Assembly: GCA_021792755.1 (NCBI GenBank)
Contig: JAJYUA010000001.1
Span: 124,001-188,000 of the forward strand
DNA: 64,000 nt
DNA from: Pseudomonadota bacterium
GTDB lineage: Bacteria > Pseudomonadota > Gammaproteobacteria > Steroidobacterales > Steroidobacteraceae
Reading direction: 5' to 3'
A program made the translations under genes and the position numbers. Below the pieces are notes generated by a model, which did no database searches, was not told where the DNA came from, and saw only the letters and a program-made list of their open reading frames with translations. Positions 39,856 through 48,536 of this stretch are shown here, piece after piece; the first letter of the stretch is position 1; each line of letters opens with the position of its first letter.

Positions 39856-40691
39856 GAGGGGATACCCGGCGCGCCAGCCTCGAGATCGGGCTCCTCGGAC
39901 ACTTCCCCCTCTTGCCGTCGCTGCTCCTCATCCCGCCTGATCATCTCGCCGGCGAGGGCCAGATAAGCGAGCGCGCCCCGAGAGTCTTTGTCGTGGAACA
40001 GCACCGGGCAGCCAAAGGACGGCGCCTCGGCCAGGCGGATGTTGCGCGGAATGATGGTGCGGAAGACTTTGTCATTGAAATGCATGATGAGCTGGGCGCT
40101 CACCTCGTTGGCGAGATTGTTCCGCGGATCGAACATGGTGCGCAGGATGCCCTCGATCTCGAGCGGCGGGTTGGCCGTGGCGCGGATCTGCTCGATGGTG
40201 CCGATGAGCGCCGACAGCCCCTCCATGGCGTAGTACTCGCACTGCATGGGGATGAGCACGCTGTCGGCCGCCACCAGCGCGTTCACGGTGAGCATGTTGA
40301 GCGCCGGCGGGCAATCGATGAGGATCACGTCATAGCCCTCGCGCACCGGGACGAGCGCTTCCCGCAGCCGGCCCTCGCGCCCGGCGCTCATGCCAAGCAG
40401 GCGCACCTCGGCGGCGGTGAGGTCCTGATTGGCCGGTAGCAGCGCGTAGCCGCCTCGCTCGACGGAGCGCAGGCTGGCACGGAGCCCGGCCTCGCCAAGC
40501 AACACTTCGCAGGTGCCGCTCCCGAGCCGGGCCTTGTCGATGCCGCTGCCCATGGTCGCATTGCCCTGGGGATCGAGGTCCAGAAGCAGCACGCGCCGCT
40601 TGGTGGCCGCGAGCGAGGCGGCCAGGTTGACCGCGGTGGTGGTCTTGCCGACGCCGCCTTTCTGGTTGGCAATGGCGATGACGCGCTTCAT
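39852..40691 (-). CDS. parA: chromosome-partitioning ATPase ParA (Soj)
   Basis: Deviant-Walker ATPase driving origin segregation, 279 residues. [18 protein letters not shown] carries the signature lysine, [14 protein letters not shown] is the Walker A' region, and [20 protein letters not shown] is Walker B. Translationally coupled to parB. In most gammaproteobacteria rsmG lies just upstream; here a dehydrogenase and an lrp gene intervene. Confidence 0.96.
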   Translation of the reverse strand: MKRVIAIANQKGGVGKTTTAVNLAASLAATKRRVLLLDLDPQGNATMGSGIDKARLGSGTCEVLLGEAGLRASLRSVERGGYALLPANQDLTAAEVRLLGMSAGREGRLREALVPVREGYDVILIDCPPALNMLTVNALVAADSVLIPMQCEYYAMEGLSALIGTIEQIRATANPPLEIEGILRTMFDPRNNLANEVSAQLIMHFNDKVFRTIIPRNIRLAEAPSFGCPVLFHDKDSRGALAYLALAGEMIRRDEEQRRQEGEVSEEPDLEAGAPGIPS

Positions 40692-40770
40692 GGGCGCGCA
40701 GTGTACTAGGAGCCTCGGGCCGATTGGCTATTGCGTGAGCGGCCAGGCTCGGCCAAAGAGGGGATTTCCC

Positions 40771-41817
40771 CTAGGCGGCGCGCGTCAGCCGCTCTCGGGC
40801 CATCTGGTCGGCCACCACGCTGGTCGGGCGCTCCTCGCACCGCGCACGCTCGAAGATCTCGGTGAGGCGGCCGGGAATCTTGCCGATGTCGGCGCGCACC
40901 CGCGCCTCACAGGCCCCTCCCCGATACTCGTGCGCCACATTGATGATGCCGCCGGCATTGATGACATAGTCCGGCGCATAGAGAATGCCGGCCCTCATCA
41001 GCGCATGGCCATCCTCTTCGCGTGCCAGCTGATTGTTTGCCGCGCCGGCCACGACCCGTGCGCGCAGGGTCGGGATGGTGCGCCTGTTCAGCACCGCTCC
41101 GAGGGCACAGGGAGCAAAAACGTCCGCCGCCTCGACGACAATGTCGTCGGCGGGGACTACTTCGGCGCCGAGCTCATCTCTGAGCTGCTCGGCCGCGCCC
41201 GGGCGAACATCGGCCACCTTGAGACGCGCCCCGTCTGCCGCGAGCAGCCGGCACAACGGCCGGCCGACCCCGCCCAGCCCCTGCACGGCCACGGTCAGCC
41301 CGGCAAGATCCCGGTCCAGCTGAAACGTCACCGCCGCCTTGATGCCGAGATACACCCCGAGAGCGGTCTGCGGCCCCGGATCGCCGCCCACTTCCCCCTC
41401 CTTACGGGACAGGCCGCTCACGTACCGGGTCACGCCCGCCACCCACTCCATGTCCGTGGTGGTGGTGCCGACGTCCTCGGCAGTGAGGTACCGGCCGCCG
41501 AGCGAATCGACCAGCCGGCCGAATGCCTGGAACAGCTGCGGGGTTTTCCCTCGGCGCGACTCCCCCAGGATGACGGCTTTACCGCCGCCCAGCGGCAGCT
41601 CGGCCATGGCATTCTTGTAGCTCATGCCGCGTGAGAGCCGCAGCGCATCGGTGAGCGCTTCCCGGGTGCAAGCGTACGGCCACATCCGGCAGCCGCCGGC
41701 GGCCGGTCCGAGCGTAGTGGAATGAATGGCGATCACCGCGCGCAGACCCGTGCTCGCGTCATAGCCGAAAACCACCTGCTCGTGGCCGTCGAAGTCCGGC
41801 AATTCGTACAGATCCAT
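40771..41817 (-). CDS. leucine dehydrogenase-like Glu/Leu/Phe/Val dehydrogenase
   Basis: NAD-dependent oxidative deaminase of 348 residues, the length of leucine dehydrogenases. Visible: GPAAGGCRMWPY, the catalytic lysine region MSYKNAMAELPLGGGKAVIL, TAEDVGTTTTDMEW, and the nucleotide-binding loop VAVQGLGGVGRPLCRLLA; APDYVINAGGIINVAHEY follows. It would convert branched-chain amino acids to 2-oxo acids. Divergent from an Lrp/AsnC regulator with a palindrome between them, which points to Lrp control. ATG at 41817. Confidence 0.92.
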   Translation of the reverse strand: MDLYELPDFDGHEQVVFGYDASTGLRAVIAIHSTTLGPAAGGCRMWPYACTREALTDALRLSRGMSYKNAMAELPLGGGKAVILGESRRGKTPQLFQAFGRLVDSLGGRYLTAEDVGTTTTDMEWVAGVTRYVSGLSRKEGEVGGDPGPQTALGVYLGIKAAVTFQLDRDLAGLTVAVQGLGGVGRPLCRLLAADGARLKVADVRPGAAEQLRDELGAEVVPADDIVVEAADVFAPCALGAVLNRRTIPTLRARVVAGAANNQLAREEDGHALMRAGILYAPDYVINAGGIINVAHEYRGGACEARVRADIGKIPGRLTEIFERARCEERPTSVVADQMARERLTRAA

Positions 41818-41924
41818 CGATAGGGCTCCGCTTCTGTGCAGGGCATGCCCGCCCCGGCAGCGGGCACCATACGCGGGCAGGCGCGCACGGCGTCTCACTA
41901 AAGCTTGCTCTATTTAGCGGGAAG

Positions 41925-41937
41925 ATGAATCATTCAT
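41925..41937. promoter_or_regulatory. palindrome between the dehydrogenase and lrp genes
   Basis: ATGAATCATTCAT is a perfect 13-bp palindrome in the 151-base divergent intergenic region, in its most AT-rich part, about 30 bases before the lrp start. It is a plausible Lrp operator controlling both genes. Confidence 0.5.
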
Positions 41938-41968
41938 TGCATATCATGGTCAGTGAGCGAGACGATCG

Positions 41969-42460
41969 ATGCAAGCAGACCTCGACCGGGGCGATGTTCG
42001 CATCCTGGACCTCATCCAGAGCCATGGCGACCTGTCGGCGGCGGAGATTGGCGAGCGGCTGGGAATGACCGCCTCCACCTGCTGGCGGCGGATGAGCCGT
42101 CTGCAGGGGCTGGGCGTGATCCGCAGCCGCGTGGCGCTGCTCGAGCGCGAAAAGCTGGGCTTGAACGTGCTGGTGTTCTCGCAGGTCAAGCTGACCGGAC
42201 ACGGACGCGATGCGCTGCTGAAGTTCGAGGAGGCGGTCCGCGAGCACCCCGAGATTCAGGGCTGCTACACGCTCATGGGCGAGACCGATTTCCTGCTGCG
42301 CATCGTCTGCCGCGACATCAAGGCCTACGAGGCGTTCTTCCTGGACCATCTGTCGCGCTTTCCCGGCGTCCAGTCGGTCCATTCCTTCATTGCGCTGTCG
42401 GTGATCAAAGAGACCACGGCGTTGCCGCTGGTGGCGGCGACCAAAGCGGGAGCGCGTTAA
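41969..42460 (+). CDS. Lrp/AsnC-family transcriptional regulator
   Basis: 163 residues: N-terminal HTH (DLSAAEIGERLGMTASTCWRRM) and a C-terminal RAM/effector domain (VREHPEIQGCYTLMGETDFLLRIVC). Lrp proteins respond to amino acids and often control adjacent catabolic genes, here the divergent leucine-dehydrogenase-like gene. Its last 56 bases overlap the convergent rsmG gene. Confidence 0.93.
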   Translation: MQADLDRGDVRILDLIQSHGDLSAAEIGERLGMTASTCWRRMSRLQGLGVIRSRVALLEREKLGLNVLVFSQVKLTGHGRDALLKFEEAVREHPEIQGCYTLMGETDFLLRIVCRDIKAYEAFFLDHLSRFPGVQSVHSFIALSVIKETTALPLVAATKAGAR

Positions 42461-43100
42461 GAACGATCACACACCGCTCCTCGCCGAGCCCCGGGATGGT
42501 GAGCGGGTGCAACTGCGCCTGCCAGCCGGCGGGCAGGGCCGCGATCTCCTCTGCCGGCCGCCTGCCCTTCAGGGCGAGCACGCGGGTGTGCAGGCCGCAA
42601 AGCGGCGTGATGAGCTCCAGCATCTCGGGCAACGGCGCGAATGCGCGCGCCACCACGGTGTCGAACGGTCGGTCCGGCCGCAGCGCCTCCACCCTGGCCT
42701 GAAGGGTCTCGACGTTCACCAGCCCAAGGGTCCGCAGAGCGTGGCACACGAAGCGGATCTTCTTGCCGTTGGAGTCGATCAGGGTGAAGCGCCGCTCGGG
42801 GTTGACGAGCGCGAGCGGCAGTCCCGGGAATCCCGCTCCGGTGCCGACATCGGCTACGGTGTCTCCCTGCAGATACCGGCTCACGGCCAGACTGTCGAGC
42901 AGGTGGTGCGTTACCATGTCCGGACCGTGCCTGATCGCTGTCAGATTGAAGCGTCGGTTCCAGCGAGCCAGCTCTTGCAGCAGCTGCAGCAGCCGCAAAG
43001 CATCGTGCTCCGTCAACGCCACGCCCAGCACGGCGGCGTCGTGGACGAGTGCGACGGTCTGTTGTGCGGGAGTCGCCGCGGGCACGGCAGAGCAGCTCAT
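42405..43100 (-). CDS. rsmG: 16S rRNA (guanine-527-N7) methyltransferase
   Basis: SAM-dependent methyltransferase (GidB), 231 residues. Family motifs: WNRRFNLTAIR near residue 50, HHLLDSLAVSRYL, VADVGTGAGFPGLPLALV and TLIDSNGKKIRFV, then VVARAFAPLPEMLEL. mnmG, its usual upstream neighbour, is absent; a divergent two-component system follows instead. Confidence 0.96.
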   Translation of the reverse strand: MSCSAVPAATPAQQTVALVHDAAVLGVALTEHDALRLLQLLQELARWNRRFNLTAIRHGPDMVTHHLLDSLAVSRYLQGDTVADVGTGAGFPGLPLALVNPERRFTLIDSNGKKIRFVCHALRTLGLVNVETLQARVEALRPDRPFDTVVARAFAPLPEMLELITPLCGLHTRVLALKGRRPAEEIAALPAGWQAQLHPLTIPGLGEERCVIVLNALPLWSPPPAATPWSL

Positions 43101-43199
43101 GGGTCAATTGGACCGGAACAGGCATTTTGGCAGAGGCCGCGGGGGATGGAGCGGCAAATTCCCCGCCCGGCGCGCGCACCGGCAAGGTATTGAATTGAA

Positions 43200-43859
43200 A
43201 TGAGACTGCTTCTCGTGGAAGACGACGCCATGATCGGCGAGGCCATCCGTGCGGGGCTGAGGAAGGATGGCTTCACCGTGGACTGGGTGCATGACGGGGA
43301 GACCGCCGAGGCGGTGCTGCGCACCGAGCCGTTCGACCTGCTGCTGCTTGACCTGGGGCTGCCCCGAAAAGGAGGGCTCGGGGTGCTCAGCGCTCTGCGG
43401 GAGCGGGACGATGCGCTGCCGGTGATCATCCTGACGGCGCGGGATGCGGTCTCCGACCGGGTCCAGGGTCTCGATGCCGGCGCCGACGATTATCTGGTAA
43501 AGCCTTTCGACCTCGATGAGCTGGCCGCGCGCATCCGCGCCCTGCTGCGCCGCAAGTCGGGGCGCGGCGCGCCGGCCATCGAGCACCTGGGCGTGGTGCT
43601 CGACCCCGCGGCCCACACCGTGCGGCGAGACGGGGAGGACATCGCCATCTCTCCCAAGGAATTCGCGCTGCTGCAGCTGCTGATGGAGCGTCCCGGAACC
43701 ATCCTCTCCCGGGCGCGCATCGAGGAGCGACTCTATGGCTGGGGCCAGGAGGTGGAAAGCAATGCGGTCGAGGTGCACGTGCACGGCCTTCGCCGCAAGC
43801 TGGGCGCGGATTACATCCTGACCGTGCGTGGCGTCGGCTACCGGGTACGGCCGGCATGA
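43200..43859 (+). CDS. OmpR/PhoB-family response regulator
   Basis: 219 residues. Receiver domain with acidic pair LLVEDDAM, phosphoacceptor aspartate in DLLLLDLGLPRKGG, and the conserved lysine in DDYLVKPFDLDEL; C-terminal winged helix ending in TVRGVGYRV. Closest in look to QseB/PmrA. The stop overlaps the start of the sensor kinase gene (ATGA), so the two form an operon. Confidence 0.95.
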   Translation: MRLLLVEDDAMIGEAIRAGLRKDGFTVDWVHDGETAEAVLRTEPFDLLLLDLGLPRKGGLGVLSALRERDDALPVIILTARDAVSDRVQGLDAGADDYLVKPFDLDELAARIRALLRRKSGRGAPAIEHLGVVLDPAAHTVRRDGEDIAISPKEFALLQLLMERPGTILSRARIEERLYGWGQEVESNAVEVHVHGLRRKLGADYILTVRGVGYRVRPA

Positions 43860-45178
43860 CCATGGGCTCGCTGCGGGCGCGGCTGCTCGCCTGGCTCCTC
43901 GGCGGCATTTCGATCGTGGGCCTGACCGGCGGCCTGGTGGTCTATCACAACACGCTGCGGCAGTACGACAGGTTCTTCGACTACCACCTGAAGGAGATGG
44001 CCCTCGTGCTGCGCGACCAGCCGGTGGAATACCTCTGGCCGCTGTCGATTCCCTCGCGCGCCGCCGCCTACGGTTTCGTGGTGCAGGTCTGGACCATCGA
44101 CGGCCAGCGCATTTACCTGTCCCCGGCGCACGCCGTGCTGCCGAACTTCACCACCATCGGCTTTTCCACCGTCAAGACCAGCGAGGGCCGCTGGCGGGCC
44201 TATGCCGTGGAGTCCCCGACGCGGGTAATTCAGGTGGCGCAGCTGATGAGCGTGCGCCGCCATCAGGCCATACAGCTCGCGATCAGGACGCTGCTGCCGT
44301 TTGCGCTCGCCGTGCCGGTGCTGGTCTTTCTGGTGTGGTTCGCGGTGGGCCATGCGCTGCAGCCGCTGCAGCGGCTGGCCTCTTCGGTCAAGGCGCGCCG
44401 CGTCGGCGCATTGGAGCCGCTCTCGAGCGAGCGGCTGCCCGAGGAGGTTCAGCCCCTGGTGAGCGCCCTCAACGGCCTGCTGGCGCGCCTGACGGCGGCG
44501 CTCGACCGCGAGCGGGCCTTCATGGCCGACGCGGCCCACGAGCTGCGCACGCCGCTCGCCGCGCTGCACCTGCAATTGGGCGCGCTGGAGCGCGCGGCAA
44601 CGGATGGGGAGCGCGCGGAGGCCATGAGCAAGCTGTCGGAGGGCGTACAACGCTCCATCCGTCTGGTCGAGCAGATGCTCTCCCTCGCCCGCCAGGAGCC
44701 GCGTGCCGAGCCGGCGCACATCCGGATCGCTCTCGATGAGCTCGCGCGGGATGTGGTGGCCGAGCTGGTACCGCTCGCGGATGCACGGGGGATCGATCTT
44801 GGCATCTCGGAAGCGCTGCCGGCGTTCGTGCAAGGCGACCGGGAGGCGCTTGCGACTCTGATCCGCAACCTGGTCGACAACGCGGTGCGCTACACCCCCT
44901 CGGGCGGCCGGGTGGACGTCTCGGTGGAGCGATCCGCCGCAACGCCCACCCAGGTGCTGTTGAGGGTCACCGACAACGGCCCCGGCATCGCGCCCGAGGA
45001 GCGCTCGCGCGTGTTCGACCGCTTCTACCGCCGGCCCGGCACGGCCGCGCCCGGCAGCGGGCTCGGGCTCGCCATCGTCAAGGCCATCGCCGATTCGCAC
45101 GGGGCGCGCATCGAGTTGGGAGAAGGCGGGGGCGGCCGGGGACTGTCGGTGAGCGTGGCGTTCGCCTCCGACGGGTGA
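43856..45178 (+). CDS. sensor histidine kinase, QseC-like
   Basis: 440 residues. N-terminal helix (LLAWLLGGISIVGLTGGLVVY), a periplasmic domain of about 120 residues, a second helix (LLPFALAVPVLVFLVWFAVG), HAMP-like region, then HisKA with the phosphohistidine in DAAHELRTPLAAL and an HATPase domain (LVDNAVRYTPSGG, DNGPGIAPEERSRVFDRFYR, GSGLGLAIVKAI). Translationally coupled to the response regulator. Signal unknown. Confidence 0.94.
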   Translation: MTMGSLRARLLAWLLGGISIVGLTGGLVVYHNTLRQYDRFFDYHLKEMALVLRDQPVEYLWPLSIPSRAAAYGFVVQVWTIDGQRIYLSPAHAVLPNFTTIGFSTVKTSEGRWRAYAVESPTRVIQVAQLMSVRRHQAIQLAIRTLLPFALAVPVLVFLVWFAVGHALQPLQRLASSVKARRVGALEPLSSERLPEEVQPLVSALNGLLARLTAALDRERAFMADAAHELRTPLAALHLQLGALERAATDGERAEAMSKLSEGVQRSIRLVEQMLSLARQEPRAEPAHIRIALDELARDVVAELVPLADARGIDLGISEALPAFVQGDREALATLIRNLVDNAVRYTPSGGRVDVSVERSAATPTQVLLRVTDNGPGIAPEERSRVFDRFYRRPGTAAPGSGLGLAIVKAIADSHGARIELGEGGGGRGLSVSVAFASDG

Positions 45179-45211
45179 GCCGGCCGCGGCGCGAGCGCCG
45201 CGCGCCCTCCC

Positions 45212-47161
45212 TCAGGGAGCGCCCTTCTTCGCAAGGCGGGTCAGGAACTGCGCCGCGGTCGCGAAGAACGCCGCGCGATCGGCGGGCGGACTGAAATCGT
45301 TGCCCGCATCGCCGGCGGTAAGCAGCCATACCTTGTCATGATGAAAGCGCAGCAGGTAGGCGAGCTGGCGCGATTCCGCGGCCCGGGAGCCCCTGCCGTC
45401 GAGGCCTTGCACGATGAGCACGGGACTGCGGATGCGCTGCACCTCGCCGAGCGGCGAGATATGGCGCAGAAATCGCGCGACCGGCGGGTCGTCGGTATCG
45501 CCGAACTCCGCCATGCGCCGCTCGATCCGGCCCGCGGGCGCATGGGTCACATAATCGGCCAGGTCTGCGATTCCGGCCACATCGATCGCGCCCCGCAGGT
45601 GGCCGTCGAACGTCGCCAGCGAATCCAACGCCAGCCACCCCCCGTAGCCGCGGCCCATGAGCACGACATGATGAACGTCGAAGCCCGGCTGCAATCCGAT
45701 CCACACCAACAGCGAGCCGATGTCCCGAACGGCGTACTGGCGCCGCCGGCCGTCGGCGAGATCACGGAAGGGCGTTCCATACCCCGAGGAGCCGCGCACG
45801 TTGGGCGCGATCACCACGTAGCCGAGCTCGTTTACCACGAACTGGATGAACGGACGCCAGCGCGGGCGGAACTGCGAGTGCACTCCGGCGTGCAGCAGGA
45901 TCAATACCGGAGCGGGCCCGGGCGCCGGCGGCAGATACACGTAGGCTGAGATCATCCGCCGCTCGCCGTTGACCCGGTCCCAGGTCGGGTAGTGGATCAG
46001 CCGGGCGGCGGCGAGCAGCCGGGTCTTGCGCTCGCCGGCGGGCGCGGTCCAGCGCGCCAGCACTCTGCGGCCGGGATCATAGACATACACGCCGGGCGGG
46101 TGCCGCGCCGACTGGTAAGTGAACGCCAAGCGGTCCCTGCAGTCGAAGCGCATGTTTCCGATGAGCCCATCGCGCAGCCAAGGGATCGGCAGAGCGAGCT
46201 TCAGTCGATTGTCGATGACGGTGAGGATACTGCGGCCGTCCTCATCCACGGTATAGGCGACATAGCGCCCGTCGCGGCTGACCGCGAGCTGTTCGACGTC
46301 CCAGGAAGCCTTGGGGGATACGGGCTGGAGGACGTGCGTGCGCAGGTCGAAGCGGAACAAGCGCTCGAACTGCCCACCCTGATCCGAAAGCAGGTAGATC
46401 GCCGAGCCTCCGGGAGCGAAGCGGGCCGCGGCGATGCGTGCGGGGGGCACCGGCAGCCGCTCGAGCGAGCCGCTCTTCACCGCAAGAAGATACAAGACGT
46501 TGCCTTGCGGCCGAGTGACATCGCCAAGCAGAAGCCGCCTGCCATCCCGCGACCAGTCGAGCAGCCGCCAGCGGCCGCTCAAGGCGCCGACCACCAGCCG
46601 CGGCATCCCGCCCTGCGCGGTGTTCTCGATATACACCGCGCCGCGCCCATCGGCAGGGCCGGCGCCGTAGAACGCGAGACTTGGGCCGGCGCCCGACCAC
46701 AGTGGGGTACCGCGCAGCACATCGCCTCCTGTCACCTGCCGCGCCGGGGCGGAGCCTGCGCGCAGGTAAAGCTGCGCATGTCCGTGCGAGCGCCGTACAA
46801 AGGCGAGCAAGTCGCCCCGGGACCGGATCCAGGGGACCGGGCGCCTGAGGGAGGTCAGCGGCCGAGGCTTGGCGAGCGCGCCGCTGAGCCGAGCGAGGCG
46901 AACGGACCGGCAGGAGCGGATCGCCACCAGCATGCCTGCGTGCGGCAACCACTGGAGAAATCTCGTTCCCCGGCAGGGCATGTAGCGATCGACGCGCTTT
47001 TCCACCGCAGGGCTCAAAGGGGGGATGCCGTCGAAGGTCAGCGCGCCCAGCGTACGGTAGTCTGCGGACTGGGCCCGGGCCGGTGCGCCCGGGGCAATGC
47101 CTAAGGCAAGGGCAAAAGCCACCGGCGCCGCGGCGGCGAGCGCGCGGCCGAAAATATTCAT
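45212..47161 (-). CDS. secreted S9-family (prolyl oligopeptidase-like) protein with degenerate catalytic triad
   Basis: About 649 residues with a signal peptide (GRALAAAAPVAFALALGIAP, cut after APARA). An N-terminal beta-propeller-like half (repeats such as WSRDGRRLLLGD and VSRDGRYVAYTVDED) precedes an alpha/beta-hydrolase domain (VLILLHAGVHSQFRPRW, NVRGSSGYGTPFRDLADG). The nucleophile motif, normally G-x-S-x-G-G, reads GRGYGG: serine replaced by glycine (codon at 45647-45649). The usual GHGF histidine is asparagine in AGNDF (45299-45301), and the aspartate site reads QGLDGRG. All three triad positions look altered, so it is probably a non-catalytic binding protein. Monocistronic. Confidence 0.85.
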   Translation of the reverse strand: MNIFGRALAAAAPVAFALALGIAPGAPARAQSADYRTLGALTFDGIPPLSPAVEKRVDRYMPCRGTRFLQWLPHAGMLVAIRSCRSVRLARLSGALAKPRPLTSLRRPVPWIRSRGDLLAFVRRSHGHAQLYLRAGSAPARQVTGGDVLRGTPLWSGAGPSLAFYGAGPADGRGAVYIENTAQGGMPRLVVGALSGRWRLLDWSRDGRRLLLGDVTRPQGNVLYLLAVKSGSLERLPVPPARIAAARFAPGGSAIYLLSDQGGQFERLFRFDLRTHVLQPVSPKASWDVEQLAVSRDGRYVAYTVDEDGRSILTVIDNRLKLALPIPWLRDGLIGNMRFDCRDRLAFTYQSARHPPGVYVYDPGRRVLARWTAPAGERKTRLLAAARLIHYPTWDRVNGERRMISAYVYLPPAPGPAPVLILLHAGVHSQFRPRWRPFIQFVVNELGYVVIAPNVRGSSGYGTPFRDLADGRRRQYAVRDIGSLLVWIGLQPGFDVHHVVLMGRGYGGWLALDSLATFDGHLRGAIDVAGIADLADYVTHAPAGRIERRMAEFGDTDDPPVARFLRHISPLGEVQRIRSPVLIVQGLDGRGSRAAESRQLAYLLRFHHDKVWLLTAGDAGNDFSPPADRAAFFATAAQFLTRLAKKGAP

Positions 47162-47278
47162 CGACGTCATATTAGCGCGAACGATTCAGGGAACTCAGCC
47201 GTGGCATCGAAAACGCAGCCGCAGAGCGACCGCAGAAATAATGGCGGTTAAGCTATCGCAACCCGCTACCATCTGTAC

Positions 47279-48247
47279 ATGCAAAACGAAGTCTCCTCGC
47301 TGCCTGCTGCGAGATTGACGCGCCATCCGGACGCCATCACGGCAGTGGACACAGAGTATCTGTACCCCGGGCACGCGGCCGCGCATATCGTGCAACACGC
47401 CGGCCGCGCCGCCTTCGTGGACGTCGGCACCAACGACTCAGTGCCGTATCTGCTCTCGGCGCTGCGTGAGCTGACCCTCCCGCCCTCTGCGGTCGATTAC
47501 CTGCTGCTGACCCACGTCCACCTGGATCATGCCGGCGGAGCGGGAGCTTTGATGCGCGCGCTCCCGAACGCCGTGGCGGTGCTGCACCCGCGAGGCGCGC
47601 CTCACATGATCGACCCGGCGAAGCTCATTGCCGGCTCGAAGGCCGTCTACGGGGAAGAGCGCTTCCGGCGCCTGTACGGAGATATCGTCCCCATGCCCGC
47701 CGAGCGGGTGCGGGTGACGCAGGACGGGCAGCGGCTGAGCCTGGCAGGGCGGGAATTCGAGGTCCTGCACACCCCGGGGCATGCCCTGCATCATCAGGTG
47801 TTCGTGGACTTGGGCGCCGGCAACATCTTCACCGGCGACACCTTCGGCATCTCCTATCGCGAGCTCGATGGTGCTGCCGGCGCCTTCATCGTCCCGACCA
47901 CCACCCCGACGCAGTTCGATCCGGAGCAACTCTGCGCCTCCATCGACCGAATGCTCTCGTACGCGCCCAAGGCGATGTACCTGATGCACTACAGCCGCGT
48001 AACGGATGTGACTCGGCTGGCCGGATCGCTGAAGGCGCAGATCCGCGAGCTGACTCGCCTGACGCGGGCCAGCGCCGCCGCGAAGGACCCGCACGGGGCG
48101 ATCCTCGAGGGCATGTGGGCGCTGTGGCGGGATCTGGCTCACCAGCAGGGCTGTCCGGTCTCCGATGAGCGGCTGCGGGAGCTTCTTCGTGGCGATCTCG
48201 AGCTCAATGCCCAGGGGCTGGCACACTGGCTCGAGCGGCGCGCATGA
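47279..48247 (+). CDS. MBL-fold metallo-hydrolase
   Basis: 322 residues. The metal-binding motif THVHLDHAGG is near residue 80, with further ligands in HTPGHALHH and FTGDTFGI, giving a complete di-metal site. C-terminal helical extension of about 100 residues. Related to glyoxalase-II-like hydrolases of unknown substrate. Divergent from the S9-like gene with about 110 bases between. Confidence 0.9.
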   Translation: MQNEVSSLPAARLTRHPDAITAVDTEYLYPGHAAAHIVQHAGRAAFVDVGTNDSVPYLLSALRELTLPPSAVDYLLLTHVHLDHAGGAGALMRALPNAVAVLHPRGAPHMIDPAKLIAGSKAVYGEERFRRLYGDIVPMPAERVRVTQDGQRLSLAGREFEVLHTPGHALHHQVFVDLGAGNIFTGDTFGISYRELDGAAGAFIVPTTTPTQFDPEQLCASIDRMLSYAPKAMYLMHYSRVTDVTRLAGSLKAQIRELTRLTRASAAAKDPHGAILEGMWALWRDLAHQQGCPVSDERLRELLRGDLELNAQGLAHWLERRA

Positions 48248-48324
48248 CCGGGAACCTGTGAGCCGGGGAACCGTATGACACTATTAAGAAGCGCTGGATC
48301 GGGGCATCGTGCCCCGCCCAGCGC

Positions 48325-48358
48325 CGTTGAGCCCAAAAGCGTGGTTTTCGGCTCAACG
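48325..48358. repeat. long imperfect hairpin upstream of the Do protease
   Basis: Arms CGTTGAGCC and GGCTCAACG enclose AAAA and TTTT, giving a stem of about 13 pairs with one C-C mismatch and a GCGTGG loop. There is no T-run after it. It lies between the MBL gene and the protease gene and may be a transcription end or an operator. Confidence 0.5.
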
Positions 48359-48536
48359 TCCGCCACCTGCGGCGGCGGGGCACACTCCCTGTGCCTGGGC
48401 AGCCGCTCGTGCCATGTCATGACTCGGGGTCGACCGGCGGTCGAGCGGAAATTTTTAAGCGTCACTTAAGCTTGCTTCGCCTATTCTCAGACCCCAATCC
48501 ATCCGTAATCCAAAGACAGGACTTCCAGAGGCTGAT

